A DNA stretch of 64,000 bases. Source: Streptomyces nodosus. Its GTDB lineage: Bacteria; Actinomycetota; Actinomycetes; Streptomycetales; Streptomycetaceae. The notes under the pieces were generated by a model. That model was given only the letters and a program-made list of their open reading frames with translations, did no database searches and was not told the DNA's origin. The position numbers were made by a program, and so were the translations under genes. Shown here piece by piece: positions 9,547-19,942 of the stretch (position 1 is its first letter; each line of letters opens with the position of its first letter). The stretch spans positions 2,196,501 through 2,260,500 of the forward strand of contig NZ_CP023747.1 in the NCBI RefSeq assembly GCF_008704995.1. The letters run 5' to 3'.

Positions 9547-9582
9547 AGGGCGGGGCCCCGGATCGATCCGGGGCCCCGCCCT
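9547..9582 (-). terminator. Terminator of divIVA
   Basis: A 36-base perfect palindrome (AGGGCGGGGCCCCGGAT and its complement) lies 35 bases beyond the divIVA stop. As RNA it folds into a hairpin of about 16 bp with a tight loop. It could work on both strands and insulates the convergent ileS and divIVA transcripts. Confidence 0.8.
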
Positions 9583-9617
9583 GAAGGCTGCCGACGCCTA
9601 CGTCGTACTCACTGCTG

Positions 9618-11018
9618 TCAGTTGTCGTCCTCGTCGATGAGGAACCCGCGCATCGGCGAGGGTGCCTGGCCCATCGGCGAGGGGCCCTGCGGACGGACCG
9701 GCGCCATCGGCTGGGTCATCGCCGGGGACATCTGCTGCTGACCGCCGAAGGACGGCGGGGGCGGTGCCGGAGGGCCGCCCATCGGCTGGCCGCCACCGTA
9801 CGACGGGGCACCCGCACCTGCCGGAGCCATCGACGGCGTGGCCGGCGAAGGCAGGGAGGGCGCTGCCGGGGTGCGCGGCGGGGCCAGCGAGTCGTCGGCC
9901 TGGGTCTCCAGCTGACGCAGCTGCGACTCCAGGTACGACTTCAGCCGCGTGCGGTACTCGCGCTCGAAGCCGCGCAGGTCCTCGACCTTGCGCTCCAGCG
10001 TGGCGCGGGCGGACTCCAGGGAGCCCATCGCGACACGGTGCTTCTCCTGCGCGTCCCGCTCCAGGGCGTCGGCCTTGGCCCGGGCGTCGCGCTCCAGACC
10101 CTCGGCGCGGCTGCGGGCCTCGCCGACGATCTTGTTGGCCTCGGAGCGGGCCTCGGCGATCGCCTGGTCGGCGGTCTGCTGGGCCAGCGAGAGGACACGC
10201 GCGGCGCTGTCGCCACCGGGACCCTGGCCGGGCATGCCCGGACCACCGGGACCACCCGGGCCGCCCATGGGGCCACCCATCGGTCCGCCCATGGGGCCAC
10301 CCATGGGCTGCTGCATCGGAGGCTGACCCATCGGGCCGGGACCCTGACCCATAGGACCAGGCCCCTGCCCCATCGGACCCTGGCCCATCGGGCCCTGACC
10401 CATAGGACCCTGGCCCATCGGGCCCTGTCCCATCGGACCCGGACCCTGACCCATAGGACCCTGCCCCATAGGACCGGGGCCCTGGCCCATAGGACCTTGA
10501 CCCTGGCCCATCGGCCCCTGGCCCTGACCCATCGGGCCCTGCCCCTGACCCATCGGGCCCTGCCCCTGACCCATAGGACCCTGTCCCTGACCCATGGGAC
10601 CCGGACCCTGGCCCATAGGACCGGGTCCCTGCGGACCGCCCTGACCGCCGCCGGGGCCGGCAGGCAGCTGCGGTGCACCGCTCGGCAGCTGGGGCGGGCC
10701 ACCCATGGGGCCACCCATCGGCTGCTGCGGCGGGCCCGATATGCCGGCGGGCACGGGAGCACCCGGACCTCGCATACCCTGCGGCGGCTGCTGCTGGTCC
10801 TGCCCCTCCGGGGGCTTGCGCATGTTCTGCTGGTTCTGCGCGGCGGCACGAGTGGCGGCGGCCAGCTTGGCGCGCAGATCCTCGTTCTCCCGCAGCAGGC
10901 GGGTCAGTTCGGCTTCGACCTCGTCGAGGAAGGCATCGACCTCGTCCTCGTCATAGCCTTCTCGGAGGCGGACGGTCGTGAACTGCTTGTTCCGCACGTC
11001 CTCGGGGGTCAACGGCAT
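9618..11018 (-). CDS. divIVA: DivIVA (Wag31-type) polar growth protein with GPMGQG repeat linker
   Basis: Essential coiled-coil protein that marks hyphal tips and directs apical wall growth in Streptomyces. The protein has 466 residues. The N-terminal DivIVA domain ([13 protein letters not shown] through about residue 65) includes the membrane-binding start and a first coiled coil ([21 protein letters not shown]). A very long Gly/Pro/Met/Gln linker follows (about 125-256), with many copies of GPMGQG. A second long coiled coil (about 265-370) and a Pro/Ser-rich tail complete it. The ATG at 11018 follows GGTGAAGAG. The gene lies between the dcw core and ileS, as in all streptomycetes; it is transcribed with yggT and sepF or from its own promoter. 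Confidence 0.95.
   Translation of the reverse strand: MPLTPEDVRNKQFTTVRLREGYDEDEVDAFLDEVEAELTRLLRENEDLRAKLAAATRAAAQNQQNMRKPPEGQDQQQPPQGMRGPGAPVPAGISGPPQQPMGGPMGGPPQLPSGAPQLPAGPGGGQGGPQGPGPMGQGPGPMGQGQGPMGQGQGPMGQGQGPMGQGQGPMGQGQGPMGQGPGPMGQGPMGQGPGPMGQGPMGQGPMGQGPMGQGPMGQGPGPMGQGPGPMGQPPMQQPMGGPMGGPMGGPMGGPGGPGGPGMPGQGPGGDSAARVLSLAQQTADQAIAEARSEANKIVGEARSRAEGLERDARAKADALERDAQEKHRVAMGSLESARATLERKVEDLRGFEREYRTRLKSYLESQLRQLETQADDSLAPPRTPAAPSLPSPATPSMAPAGAGAPSYGGGQPMGGPPAPPPPSFGGQQQMSPAMTQPMAPVRPQGPSPMGQAPSPMRGFLIDEDDN
10325..10626 (-). repeat. Tandem GPMGQG-coding repeat in divIVA
   Basis: Around 300 bases are built from 15- to 24-base units reading CCCATxGGxCCCTG on the plus strand, encoding GPMGQG or GPMGQGQ over and over. 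The units are nearly identical, which suggests slippage or recombination keeps them uniform. The antisense strand gives an apparent long His/Arg/Thr frame that is only a shadow of this repeat. Confidence 0.9.
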
Positions 11019-11070
11019 CTCTTCACCTCAACGTAGTCATCGGCAGTCGGCAAGACCGTATCGTCCACGT

Positions 11071-11361
11071 TCACCTCGCGAGATTCCCCACGATGGACAG
11101 CAGGATGTAGACGATGATCATCAGCACGAAGAAGGACAGGTCGAGCGCCACGCCCCCGAGACGCAGCGGCGGGATGAACCGCCGCAGAAGCTTCAGCGGT
11201 GGATCGGTGACAGTGTAGGTGGCCTCCAGAACGACCACCATCGCCTTGCCGGGTTGCCATGAGCGGGCGAACTGGAACACATAGTCCATGACCAACCGGA
11301 AAATCAGCACGACGAGGAAGCACATCAGGACGATGTAGACAACCTCCAGGAACACACCCAT
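11071..11361 (-). CDS. YggT family membrane protein
   Basis: Small integral membrane protein of 96 residues with two hydrophobic segments, about residues 2-24 and 70-92, joined by an amphipathic stretch containing DPPLKLLRRFIPPL. That pattern typifies YggT/YlmG. YlmG homologues lie in the dcw clusters of Gram-positive bacteria and cyanobacteria and are linked to division or nucleoid placement, but the activity is unknown. ATG 11361 (MGVFLEVVY) was chosen because the longer frame upstream overlaps sepF and carries only charged residues. It sits 49 bases after sepF and 52 before divIVA. Confidence 0.88.
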   Translation of the reverse strand: MGVFLEVVYIVLMCFLVVLIFRLVMDYVFQFARSWQPGKAMVVVLEATYTVTDPPLKLLRRFIPPLRLGGVALDLSFFVLMIIVYILLSIVGNLAR

Positions 11362-11410
11362 GATCTGTGCTTCCCTCTCCCCTTGTTCCCGCGCTCTCCG
11401 GTGATGCGTC

Positions 11411-12052
11411 TCAGCTCTGGTTGAAGAACCCGCCCTCTGCGATGCGGGCCTTGTCCTCCGCCGTGACATCGACGTTAGCAGGCGAGAGGAGGAACACCTT
11501 CTGCGTCACTCGTTCGATACTGCCGTGAAGACCAAACACCAAACCGGCCGCAAAGTCGACAAGTCGCTTCGCGTCCGTGTCATCCATCTCGGTCAGATTC
11601 ATGATCACCGGCGTGCCCTCGCGGAAGTGTTCCCCGATGGTACGGGCCTCGTTGTAGGTCCGCGGGTGCAGCGTGGTGATCCGGTAGGGCTCTCGCTCGG
11701 ACACGACCTTGGGCATGATCACCGGCGCATTCTTTTCCAGGCTCTGGCGTTCTTGTGTGATGGATGCCACGGGCGCGATGCGAGCCGGACGCCCCGATTC
11801 CGCCGGGAGCGAAGCGGGTTGGGGAACCGGGTCGCGCTGCGCCGGAGGCTGGACCATGCGCACCGATTCATCCCTTTGGGACTGAAGTGCCTGGTGTGAC
11901 TGATGTGACGGCTCATGCCGTCTGCGATCCCGCTCGGGCTCCGGGTCGAGTTCGGGCTCGAAGTCGTCGTCGGGGTCGAATCCCCGGCCGTCGTACCCAT
12001 CGTCCTCCACGAGGCCGAGGTAGACCGCCATCTTGCGCATCGCGCCGGCCAT
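11411..12052 (-). CDS. sepF: Cell division protein SepF
   Basis: Anchors FtsZ to the membrane; actinobacteria lack FtsA and ZipA, so SepF is the main tether. The protein has 213 residues. The N-terminal [17 protein letters not shown] segment is the amphipathic membrane anchor. An acidic, Gln/Arg-rich linker (residues 18-100) follows, then the SepF fold from about 108 to 190 ([27 protein letters not shown]). ATG 12052 is preceded by GGAGGA. It lies in the conserved order ftsZ-pgeF-yggS-sepF-yggT-divIVA. Confidence 0.95.
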   Translation of the reverse strand: MAGAMRKMAVYLGLVEDDGYDGRGFDPDDDFEPELDPEPERDRRRHEPSHQSHQALQSQRDESVRMVQPPAQRDPVPQPASLPAESGRPARIAPVASITQERQSLEKNAPVIMPKVVSEREPYRITTLHPRTYNEARTIGEHFREGTPVIMNLTEMDDTDAKRLVDFAAGLVFGLHGSIERVTQKVFLLSPANVDVTAEDKARIAEGGFFNQS

Positions 12053-12179
12053 GCTCTGAGTCCTCCGCTCTGTGGTGGATCCGCGACGACCGCCAAGTGC
12101 CCGCGATCCACAAGGTCGTTACGCCCGCTATCGGCTGCAATGACCATATTTTCTGCTGTGGTCCGACTTCTTGGCGACG

Positions 12180-12899
12180 TTACCCGAGCCGGGGGCGGAC
12201 TCCGAGTACCGCAGTACCGACGCGCACATGTGTCGCCCCGGCGGCCACGGCCTGTTCGAGGTCCGAACTCATCCCCGCCGAGACCATGGTTGCAGCCGGA
12301 TGAGCCCGGCGCAGGTCGGTCGACAAATCCATCAACCGCTCGAAGGCCGCCTGTTGACGCCCCGCATACTCCCCGGCGAGCGGAGCGACGGTCATGAGGC
12401 CGTCCAGCCTCAGCCCCGGAGCCTCGGCGACGAGGTCGCCCAACTCTTCGACCCCCTCGGGGGCCACACCTCCGCGCTCTCCCCGCCCGCCTTCGCCCGC
12501 GTCGAGCGCGACCTGGAGGAGACACCCCAGCTCGCGACCGGCCCGCACCGCCTCCTTCGACAGGGCCGCGACCAGCCGGGAACGATCGATCGACTGCACC
12601 ACACCCGCGTAACCGACCACGGATCGCACCTTATTGGTCTGCAATTGACCGACAAAATGCCATGTGAGCGAAAGATCCGAACATGCCGCCGCCTTGGGCG
12701 CCGCGTCCTGATCGCGGTTCTCGGCCACATGACGCACACCGAGCTCCGACAGAATCCGCACATCGTCGGCGGGATAGGTCTTGGTGACCACGATCAGGGT
12801 CACCTCTTCCCGCCTGCGCCCGGCGGCCGCGCACGCGGCCACGATGCGCTCCTCGACCTCGGCGAGATTCGCGGTGATGTATTCCTTACGGTCCTTCAT
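12180..12899 (-). CDS. YggS/PROSC family PLP-binding homeostasis protein
   Basis: PLP carrier of the alanine-racemase N-terminal fold type, involved in vitamin B6 and amino-acid homeostasis. No enzymatic activity is established for the family. The protein has 239 residues. The PLP-binding lysine is Lys40 in LIVVTKTYP, and the family signature HFVGQLQTNK is present at about residues 82-91. The C-terminal GMSSDLEQAV loop contacts phosphate. The gene starts six bases after the pgeF stop and belongs to the ftsZ downstream unit. Confidence 0.93.
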   Translation of the reverse strand: MKDRKEYITANLAEVEERIVAACAAAGRRREEVTLIVVTKTYPADDVRILSELGVRHVAENRDQDAAPKAAACSDLSLTWHFVGQLQTNKVRSVVGYAGVVQSIDRSRLVAALSKEAVRAGRELGCLLQVALDAGEGGRGERGGVAPEGVEELGDLVAEAPGLRLDGLMTVAPLAGEYAGRQQAAFERLMDLSTDLRRAHPAATMVSAGMSSDLEQAVAAGATHVRVGTAVLGVRPRLG

Positions 12900-12905
12900 G
12901 CCTCA

Positions 12906-13634
12906 TCAGTCCAGCCAGACATAACCCGCGAGCCGCCCGGTGGTGCGGTCGCGGCGGTACGAGAAGTGATCGGCCGACTCACGCGTGCACACCGGCGACT
13001 GCTCCCGGTCGGGCACCCCGAGCCGTTCGAGCTGGGCATGCACCCCGGCGGTCACATCGACCGCCGGGGTGCCCCAGCTGGTCTCGGAGTGCGCCGCCGG
13101 CTCGACGGCGGACACCTCGGCGCGCATCGCCTCCGGCACCTCGTAGCACCGGCCGCAGACCGCGGGGCCCGTGCGCGCGACCACACGGGACGGCTCGGCG
13201 CCCAGTTCCATCATCGCTCGCACGGCGGCGGGCACGACCCCGGCGACCATGCCGGGCCGGCCGGCGTGGGCCGCGGCCACCACACCGGCGACCGGGTCGG
13301 CGAGCAGAACAGGTGTGCAGTCGGCGGTGAGCACGGCGAGTGCCAGGCCGCGCCGGACGGTGACGATCGCGTCCACCTCGGGCACCGGCCTTTCACCCCA
13401 AGGAGCGTCGACCACGGCCACATCCGGCCCGTGCACCTGGTTCATCCACACCACCAGGTCGGGGTCGAGCCCCAGCGACCGCGCCGCCCGTTCCCTGTTG
13501 GTACGGACCGCGTCGGGGTCGTCCCCGACCGCGCCGCCGAGATTGAACTCCTCGTACGGAGCGGCGCTCACTCCGCCCCACCGGTCGGTGAAGGCGAAAT
13601 GCGCGCCGCTGACGGTGTCGAGCTGACCTATCAC
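12906..13634 (-). CDS. pgeF: Laccase-domain protein YfiH/PgeF (peptidoglycan editing)
   Basis: Purine-nucleoside phosphorylase-like or polyphenol-oxidase fold protein; E. coli YfiH removes wrongly incorporated L-Ser from peptidoglycan precursors. The protein has 242 residues with the zinc triad His69 (in QVHG), Cys106 (in TADCTP) and His123 (in AHAG). The GTG start overlaps the ftsZ stop by four bases (GTGA), giving tight coupling to division. Placement next to ftsZ is conserved in actinobacteria and agrees with a wall-quality role. Confidence 0.9.
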   Translation of the reverse strand: MIGQLDTVSGAHFAFTDRWGGVSAAPYEEFNLGGAVGDDPDAVRTNRERAARSLGLDPDLVVWMNQVHGPDVAVVDAPWGERPVPEVDAIVTVRRGLALAVLTADCTPVLLADPVAGVVAAAHAGRPGMVAGVVPAAVRAMMELGAEPSRVVARTGPAVCGRCYEVPEAMRAEVSAVEPAAHSETSWGTPAVDVTAGVHAQLERLGVPDREQSPVCTRESADHFSYRRDRTTGRLAGYVWLD

Positions 13635-14818
13635 TTGAGGAAGTCCGGCACGTCCAGCTCCTCGGCCGCGCTGTCCGAGTAGGTCCGCGACGGCGGGATC
13701 GGCGGGGCGATGGGGAGTTCGGCCACCGGCTCGGGGGCGGGCTCCGGCGCCTCCTTCGGTGTGACGCTGCCGAGCGCGCCGAAGGTCGGACGGCTCTCCG
13801 CCGGCCTGACCACCGGCTCCTCACGCTTGGCCGCGGACGAGCCGAGCACGTTCTCCCGCTTGGCCGGGGGCTGGCCGCCGTCGAAGCCGGCGGCGATCAC
13901 GGTGACCCGCACCTCGTCGCCCAGCGCGTCGTCGATCACCGCACCGAAGATGATGTTGGCCTCGGGGTGCGCGGCCTCGCTCACCAGCTGGGCGGCCTCG
14001 TTGATCTCGAAGAGACCGAGGTCGGACCCGCCGGAGATGGACAGCAGCACTCCGCGGGCGCCGTCGATGGACGCCTCGAGCAGCGGTGAGGAGATCGCCA
14101 TCTCGGCCGCGGCCACCGCGCGGTCGTCGCCGCGCGCCGAGCCGATGCCCATGAGGGCCGAACCGGCCTCGGACATCACGGACTTGACGTCGGCGAAGTC
14201 CAGGTTGATCAGGCCGGGGGTGGTGATGAGGTCCGTGATGCCCTGGACACCGGAGAGCAGGACCTGGTCGGCCGACTTGAAGGCGTCCAGGACGGAGACC
14301 TGACGGTCGGAGATCGACAGCAGCCGGTCGTTGGGGATGACGATGAGGGTGTCGACCTCTTCGCGGAGCTCGGCGATGCCGTCCTCGGCCTGGTTGGCGC
14401 GGCGCCGCCCCTCGAAGGTGAACGGCCGGGTGACCACGCCGATGGTGAGGGCGCCGAGGGAGCGTGCGATGTTGGCCACGACGGGTGCGCCGCCGGTGCC
14501 GGTGCCGCCGCCCTCGCCGGCCGTCACGAAGACCATGTCGGCCCCCTTGAGAACCTCCTCGATCTCCTCGCGGTGGTCCTCGGCGGCCTTGCGGCCGACG
14601 GCCGGGTTGGCCCCGGCCCCGAGTCCGCGGGTGAGTTCGCGGCCGACGTCCAGCTTGACGTCGGCGTCGCTCATCAACAGAGCTTGCGCGTCGGTGTTGA
14701 TGGCGATGAACTCGACGCCTTTGAGACCGACTTCGATCATCCGGTTGATGGCATTGACACCACCGCCGCCGACACCGATGACCTTGATGACTGCGAGGTA
14801 GTTCTGCGGTGCTGCCAC
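13631..14818 (-). CDS. ftsZ: Cell division GTPase FtsZ
   Basis: Tubulin-like GTPase forming the Z ring; in Streptomyces it is needed for sporulation septa but not for vegetative viability. The protein has 395 residues. The N-terminal [13 protein letters not shown] nucleotide loop and the tubulin signature GGGTGTGG at 103-110 are intact, as is the NLDFADVK T7 loop. A variable linker of about 70 residues ends in the conserved tail DVPDFLK that binds SepF and SepH-type partners. The start is GTG 14818, after GAGAGG. The 278-base upstream region carries several -10-like elements, fitting the multiple, partly developmental promoters known for Streptomyces ftsZ. Confidence 0.98.
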   Translation of the reverse strand: MAAPQNYLAVIKVIGVGGGGVNAINRMIEVGLKGVEFIAINTDAQALLMSDADVKLDVGRELTRGLGAGANPAVGRKAAEDHREEIEEVLKGADMVFVTAGEGGGTGTGGAPVVANIARSLGALTIGVVTRPFTFEGRRRANQAEDGIAELREEVDTLIVIPNDRLLSISDRQVSVLDAFKSADQVLLSGVQGITDLITTPGLINLDFADVKSVMSEAGSALMGIGSARGDDRAVAAAEMAISSPLLEASIDGARGVLLSISGGSDLGLFEINEAAQLVSEAAHPEANIIFGAVIDDALGDEVRVTVIAAGFDGGQPPAKRENVLGSSAAKREEPVVRPAESRPTFGALGSVTPKEAPEPAPEPVAELPIAPPIPPSRTYSDSAAEELDVPDFLK

Positions 14819-15096
14819 GTCGAAGGCCTCTCGCCTCGAATTACGTTGCCGTCGTCCCGCGGGTGGCCCGCGGTGCGGCGGCAGATGCCGATGGGGACGG
14901 TCCGAACGCCGGCCCGAACCCTAACCCTGAAGTTTAGAGTTACCAGTGTGTCTGTTCCCTGGACTCTTCCGAACAGGACACTAAGTCGACACCTGGCGCC
15001 CGTTCAACGAACACGCCGAACCTCCCGTTTTTCTTTTCACCCTATGTGATCAGCCATGGCCCCGCCCAACCAGGGACGAGCTCGTGCGACTGTGCG
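14819..15096 (-). promoter_or_regulatory. ftsZ promoter region with several -10 elements and GACAC boxes
   Basis: On the minus strand the best promoter is TTGAAC (15002-15007), 18 bases, TAGTGT (14978-14983). Two more -10-like TAGGGT hexamers occur at 14918-14923 and 15039-15044, without clear -35 boxes. Three GACAC pentamers, the published WhiA core, lie at 14948-14952 (minus), 14977-14981 (plus) and 14988-14992 (plus), around the best promoter. This agrees with known developmental control of ftsZ by WhiA and WhiB; occupancy here is inference. Confidence 0.65.
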
Positions 15097-15879
15097 TCAA
15101 CTGCCCGATGACGCCGGGGCGGTGGGCACGCTGACGTCGAAGTGCCGTGCCCGGGGCGCGGTTTTCATCAGCGCGGCCAGTGTGGCCGCCTTCGCCCGGC
15201 CCCGCTCGGAGCTGCCCCAGACGACGGTCCGGCCGCCGCTCAGCTCCAGCGAGACGGCGTCGTAGGAACGGACCTTGACGGTGCGCAGGTCACGGGCGAC
15301 GTCGGCGGGAAGGTCCCGGGTGACACGGGCCGCCTCACGGACCAGCCGCGTGGTGCCGAAGCGGCTCAGCGAGGCGGACCGGGTCACCGTCAGTTCCAGC
15401 GCGGGAACGGACTTCGGACGCTGGGGGATCGTGGCGTACCGCACGCCCCCCTTGTCCACTTCGATGAACTTCCCACCGCTTGCGAGAATCAGAACGGGAG
15501 TACGTTCAGTCACGTTCAGCCCGATTCCGTGCGGCCAGGAGCGTACGACCTCCACCGAGTCGATCCGGGGCAATTCCCGGCGCAGACGCGCCTCGATCTC
15601 ATCGGTGTCCAGAGAGATCAGGGGTGTTCCGAGCCGCACACCGGCGGCCTCGCGCACCTGAGCGTCGGTCATGACCCGCGTCCCGGAGACGGACACACGG
15701 GTCAGGCGCAACCATGAGGAGCCGTACAGCAGCCAGACCGAACCGCCCGTCGCCATCACCACCAAGAAAAGGATGATGAGCATACGGAGACGGAACAGCC
15801 GTGCCGCACGGGGCGGCCGGAGCGAGCCGGACTCGGGCTTCTGCCGTGCACCGCGCTCGGCGGTCGTCGGTCCGGCCAC
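15097..15879 (-). CDS. ftsQ: Cell division protein FtsQ/DivIB
   Basis: Bitopic membrane protein of the divisome that scaffolds FtsL and FtsB and regulates septal wall synthesis. The protein has 260 residues: a basic cytoplasmic N-terminus, one transmembrane helix at about 31-52 (RMLIILFLVVMATGG) and an extracellular POTRA domain starting about residue 56 (LTRVSVSGTRVMTDAQV). The beta domain follows, with NVTERTPVLIL. The start is GTG 15879. It lies 41 bases after murG and ahead of the ftsZ promoter region. Confidence 0.94.
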   Translation of the reverse strand: MAGPTTAERGARQKPESGSLRPPRAARLFRLRMLIILFLVVMATGGSVWLLYGSSWLRLTRVSVSGTRVMTDAQVREAAGVRLGTPLISLDTDEIEARLRRELPRIDSVEVVRSWPHGIGLNVTERTPVLILASGGKFIEVDKGGVRYATIPQRPKSVPALELTVTRSASLSRFGTTRLVREAARVTRDLPADVARDLRTVKVRSYDAVSLELSGGRTVVWGSSERGRAKAATLAALMKTAPRARHFDVSVPTAPASSGS

Positions 15880-15920
15880 GCTCCCTGCCTTCCGTCATGC
15901 GTACCTGGTGCCGTCGGGCC

Positions 15921-17012
15921 CTACTGCCGGCGCGAGGCGATCGCCTCGTACACCATCCCGACGAGCAGCTCGTCGGCGTCCCGGCGGCCGAACTCCGCGG
16001 CGGCACGGGACATCTCGTACAGCCGGTGCTGATCGGTGAGCACGGGCAGCACGTTCTGCTGGAGCCACTCCAATGTCAGCTCCGCGTCGTCGACCAGCAG
16101 TCCACCGCCGGCCTTGACCAGCGGCTGGGCGTTCAGCCGCTGTTCGCCGTTGCCGATGGGCAGCGGGACATAGGCGGCCGGCAGTCCGACGGCGGAGAGC
16201 TCGGCGACGGTCATCGCACCCGCGCGGCAGAGCATCATGTCGGCCGCGGCATACGCGAGGTCCATCCGGTCCACATACGATACCGGGATGTAGGGGGGCA
16301 TACCCCGCATCCGGTGCACCTGCGGCAGTTCGTTCTTCGGGCCGACCGCGTGCAGGATCTGGACGCCGGACTGCTGGAGGTAGGGAGCGGCCTGCTGCAC
16401 CACCTCGTTGAGCCGACGGGCGCCCTGCGAGCCACCGGAGACCAGCAGCGTCGGCAGGTTCGGGTCGAGACCGAACGCGGCCCGCGCCTCGGGACGCACC
16501 GCGGCACGGTCCAGGGTGGCGATGGAGCGGCGCAGCGGGATGCCGATGTACCGGGCGCCCCGCAGCTTGCTGTCCGGGGTGGAGACGGCCACCTGGGCGG
16601 CGTACCGCGAGCCGATCTTGTTGGCCAGCCCGGGGCGCGCGTTGGCTTCGTGGATGACGATCGGCACGCCGAGCCGCTTGGCGGCCAGATAGCCGGGCAG
16701 GGCGACATAGCCGCCGAAGCCGACGACGACGTCCGCCTTGGTGCGCTCCAGAATCTGCTCGGCCGCCTTGATCGTGCCGCGCAGCCGCCCGGGGACGGTG
16801 ATCAGCTCGGGGGTGGGCTTGCGCGGCAGGGGCACGGCGGGGATCAGAGCCAGTTCATAGCCCCGCTCGGGGACGAGCCGGGTCTCCAGGCCGCGTTCCG
16901 TGCCCAGTGCCGTGACCCCCACGGACGGGTCCTGCCGCCGCAGGGCGTCCGCGAGGGCGAGCGCGGGCTCGATGTGGCCGGCGGTCCCCCCACCGGCGAG
17001 TACGACATGCAC
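15921..17012 (-). CDS. murG: UDP-GlcNAc transferase MurG
   Basis: Membrane-associated glycosyltransferase that adds GlcNAc to lipid I to make lipid II. The protein has 363 residues with the N-terminal GGGTAGH loop at 7-13, the second-domain [12 protein letters not shown] donor-binding motif, and the late [20 protein letters not shown] signature. The start is GTG 17012, six bases after the ftsW stop, implying coupled translation. Confidence 0.97.
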   Translation of the reverse strand: MHVVLAGGGTAGHIEPALALADALRRQDPSVGVTALGTERGLETRLVPERGYELALIPAVPLPRKPTPELITVPGRLRGTIKAAEQILERTKADVVVGFGGYVALPGYLAAKRLGVPIVIHEANARPGLANKIGSRYAAQVAVSTPDSKLRGARYIGIPLRRSIATLDRAAVRPEARAAFGLDPNLPTLLVSGGSQGARRLNEVVQQAAPYLQQSGVQILHAVGPKNELPQVHRMRGMPPYIPVSYVDRMDLAYAAADMMLCRAGAMTVAELSAVGLPAAYVPLPIGNGEQRLNAQPLVKAGGGLLVDDAELTLEWLQQNVLPVLTDQHRLYEMSRAAAEFGRRDADELLVGMVYEAIASRRQ

Positions 17013-17018
17013 CGAAAT

Positions 17019-18353
17019 TCACCGCTCTCCGGACGAACGCACCACTGGGGCACGCCGTCGCATCGTGTTCCATCTCCGAGGTCCCGGAGGGCCTCCCGCC
17101 CGCTTTCTACCAAAGCGGGGTTGCCGCATCGCAAGCGCCGCCCGCGCAGCGGGCTCGTCACGCGCGAAAGCGATCAGCAGCCCGATGGCGAACATGGTCG
17201 GCAGCAGGGCGGACCCTCCGTAGGAGAACAGCGGGAGAGGGACGCCGGCGATCGGCAGCAGGCCGAGCACCGCACCGATGTTGATCACCGCCTGAGCGGT
17301 GATCCAGGTCGTCACGCCTCCCGCGGCATACCTCACGAAGGGGTCCTCCGTGCGTCCGGCCACGCGGATACCCGCATAGCCTAGAGCCGCGAAGAGGGCG
17401 AGTACCGACAGCGTCCCCACAAGGCCCAGTTCCTCACCGGTGACAGCGAAGATGAAGTCGGTGTGGGCTTCGGGGAGTTGCCCCCATTTCTCCACACTGG
17501 CCCCCAGTCCGGACCCGAAGATCCCGCCGGATGCCAGGGCGTAGATGCCGTGCACGGCCTGCCAGCACTGATCACGGGGACCGGGATCGGTGGCGCCGAT
17601 GCACTCCAGGCGCGCCAGCCGGTGGGGGCTGGTCCTGATGGCGATGGCGGAGAGCACCACGGCGACGCTCAGCACCCCGGCGAACAGCCGGGTGGGCGCC
17701 CCCGCGGTCCACAGCAGCCCGAACAGGATCGCGGTCAGGATGATCGCCGTTCCCATGTCGCCGCCGAGCATGATCAGCCCGAGCAGCAGGAGGGTCATCG
17801 GGACCAGCGGCACCAGCATGTGCTTCCACTGTGTGAGCAGCCGCCTCTCCTGCTTGCGGGCGATCAGGTCCGCGCCCCAGAGCACCAGCGCGAGCTTGCC
17901 GAACTCGCTGGGCTGGATCATGAAGGAACCGCCGAGGGAGATCCAGTTCTGGTTCCCGTTGACCGTGATCCCGATCCCGGGCACCTGGACGAGGACCAGC
18001 AGGACGACGGATCCGGCCAGGATCGGGTAGGCGAACGCCCGGTGGAGCTTCACGGGAATCCGGGCGGCGACGAGCAGCAGCAGGGCGCCGATCGAGGCCG
18101 CCAGGAACTGCTTCCGGAAGAAGTAGGAGCCGGGCAGCGACATCTGCAGCGCGGTGATCTGCGAGGCCGAGTAGACCATCACCAGGCCCAGCACGGTGAT
18201 CAGCGGGCTGGCACCGAGGACCAGATAGTAGGCGGTGAGGGGCCGGTCCAGAGCGCGTCGCACCCGCGTCTGGAACCGGATCACGGGGTTGTCGCGCGAA
18301 ACGCGGGAGGGCCGCCGCCCCGGCGCGCGCCGGACCGTACCGCTGCCGGCCAT
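17019..18353 (-). CDS. ftsW: SEDS-family peptidoglycan polymerase FtsW
   Basis: Polytopic glycosyltransferase that polymerises lipid II at the septum together with FtsI. From ATG 18353 it has 444 residues, about ten transmembrane helices, and SEDS motifs such as YSASQITAL, IQPSEFGKLALVLW and GEELGLVG. I chose ATG 18353 for its GGGAG ribosome site six bases upstream. The frame is open further up, and GTG 18470 would add 39 residues but lacks a good ribosome site. The C-terminus is Arg/Pro-rich. It is followed directly by murG. Confidence 0.9.
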   Translation of the reverse strand: MAGSGTVRRAPGRRPSRVSRDNPVIRFQTRVRRALDRPLTAYYLVLGASPLITVLGLVMVYSASQITALQMSLPGSYFFRKQFLAASIGALLLLVAARIPVKLHRAFAYPILAGSVVLLVLVQVPGIGITVNGNQNWISLGGSFMIQPSEFGKLALVLWGADLIARKQERRLLTQWKHMLVPLVPMTLLLLGLIMLGGDMGTAIILTAILFGLLWTAGAPTRLFAGVLSVAVVLSAIAIRTSPHRLARLECIGATDPGPRDQCWQAVHGIYALASGGIFGSGLGASVEKWGQLPEAHTDFIFAVTGEELGLVGTLSVLALFAALGYAGIRVAGRTEDPFVRYAAGGVTTWITAQAVINIGAVLGLLPIAGVPLPLFSYGGSALLPTMFAIGLLIAFARDEPAARAALAMRQPRFGRKRAGGPPGPRRWNTMRRRAPVVRSSGER

Positions 18354-18532
18354 CACCGGCTCCCGCCGTCGCCGTGGGGCGTTCTCCCGCACGGCGCGGG
18401 CCCTGGCGGCAGGACGGGCCGGCGCGCCGCCGTACCGGCGGCCGAGAACCGCCGACGAGACCCCGACCACATCCCTGTCACGCGTCCCTCCCAAGGGTTC
18501 CGGGCGCGCCCGGAACGGCCCCGGACGCGCCG

Positions 18533-19942
18533 TCAGGCGTCCGCGGAGCCGAGTTCGCGGACGGCCTCCGCGAACGCGTCCCCGCGCTTGTTGTAGTTCG
18601 CAAACATGTCCATGGAGGCGCAGGCGGGAGCCAGCAGCACCGTGTCCCCGGTGTGTGCGAGTCCCTGTGCCTCCCGTACAGCCGCACGCATCGCCCCAGT
18701 GTCGGTCCGTTCGAGGTCGACGACGGGTACTTCCGGCGCGTGTCGCGCAAGGGCTTCGCGGATCAGGGCACGATCCGCGCCGATCAGCACCACGCCCCGG
18801 AGCCGCTCGGCCGACTCCGCGACCAACTCGTCGAAGGACGCGCCCTTGGCGAGCCCGCCGGCGATCCACACGATCGACCCGTAGGCCGCCAACGAGGCCT
18901 GGGCCGCGTGGGTGTTGGTGGCCTTGGAGTCGTCGATGTAGGCGACGCCGTCCACGTCCGCCACATGCGCGATGCGGTGGGCGTCCGGGGTGAAGGCCCG
19001 CAGGCCGTCCCGTACGGCCTCGGCGGGCACCCCGAAGGCTCGTGCGAGGGCCGCCGCGGCAAGGGCGTTGGCGATGTTGTGCGGGGCCGGCGGGTGGACG
19101 TCGGAGACCTCCGCCAGCTCCTGTGCGTTCTTCTGCCGGTCCGCCACGAAGGCGCGGTCGACCAGGATGCCGTCCACCACGCCGAATTGGGACGGGGCGG
19201 GCGTGCCGAGCGTGAAACCGACGGCCCGGCAGCCCTCCTCGACGTCCGCCGCGCGCACCAGGTCCTCGGTGGCCTTGTCGGCGGCGTTGTAGACGCAGGC
19301 GACCCGATTGCCCTCGTAGACACGGCCCTTGTCGGCGGCGTACGCCTCCATGGAGCCGTGCCAGTCGAGGTGATCGGGCGCCAGGTTGAGCACGGCCGCC
19401 GAGTGGGCGCGCAGCGAGGGAGCCCAGTGGAGCTGGTAGCTCGACAGCTCCACCGCCAGGACGTCGTACCGCTCCTCGCCGAGCACGACGTCCAGCAGCG
19501 AGACCCCGATGTTGCCGACCGCGGCCGTGCGCAGGCCCGCGGCCTCGAGGATCGAGGCGAGCATCTGCACGGTCGTGGTCTTGCCGTTGGTCCCCGTGAC
19601 GGCGAGCCAGGGGGCCGCGTCGGGGCCGCGCAGCCGCCAGGCCAGTTCGACGTCGCCCCAGACCGGGACGCCCGCCTCGGCCGCGGCGGCGAACAGCGGC
19701 TTGTCCGGCTTCCAGCCGGGTGCGGTGACGATCAGCTCGGTGCCTTCGGGCAGGGTGGTGTCACCGAGGCGGACGGCGATCCCGAGCGCCTCCAGCTCCG
19801 CGGCCTGCTGCCGGGCCCGCTCGTCGTCACCGTCGTTGACGACGGTCACGACGGCGCCGAGCCCGTGCAGCGCCTTCGCCGCCGGGAGGCCGGAGACCCC
19901 GAGTCCCGCGACGGTGACGTGCTTCCCCTGCCAGTCGGTCAC
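18533..19942 (-). CDS. murD: UDP-MurNAc-L-Ala:D-Glu ligase MurD
   Basis: ATP-dependent ligase that adds D-glutamate to UDP-MurNAc-L-Ala in the cytoplasm. The protein has 469 residues from GTG 19942, which overlaps the mraY stop by four bases (GTGA). An in-frame ATG at 19957 is a less likely alternative. The N-terminal Rossmann segment [13 protein letters not shown] and the Mur-ligase P-loop TGTNGKTTT at 116-124 are present. The gap of 179 bases to ftsW is the longest inside the mur-fts block and could hold an internal promoter, though none stands out. Confidence 0.95.
   Translation of the reverse strand: MTDWQGKHVTVAGLGVSGLPAAKALHGLGAVVTVVNDGDDERARQQAAELEALGIAVRLGDTTLPEGTELIVTAPGWKPDKPLFAAAAEAGVPVWGDVELAWRLRGPDAAPWLAVTGTNGKTTTVQMLASILEAAGLRTAAVGNIGVSLLDVVLGEERYDVLAVELSSYQLHWAPSLRAHSAAVLNLAPDHLDWHGSMEAYAADKGRVYEGNRVACVYNAADKATEDLVRAADVEEGCRAVGFTLGTPAPSQFGVVDGILVDRAFVADRQKNAQELAEVSDVHPPAPHNIANALAAAALARAFGVPAEAVRDGLRAFTPDAHRIAHVADVDGVAYIDDSKATNTHAAQASLAAYGSIVWIAGGLAKGASFDELVAESAERLRGVVLIGADRALIREALARHAPEVPVVDLERTDTGAMRAAVREAQGLAHTGDTVLLAPACASMDMFANYNKRGDAFAEAVRELGSADA

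Noticed and set aside
10038..11036. Plus-strand frame with His-Arg-Thr-Leu repeats
   Set aside because: Antisense of the divIVA GPMGQG repeat.
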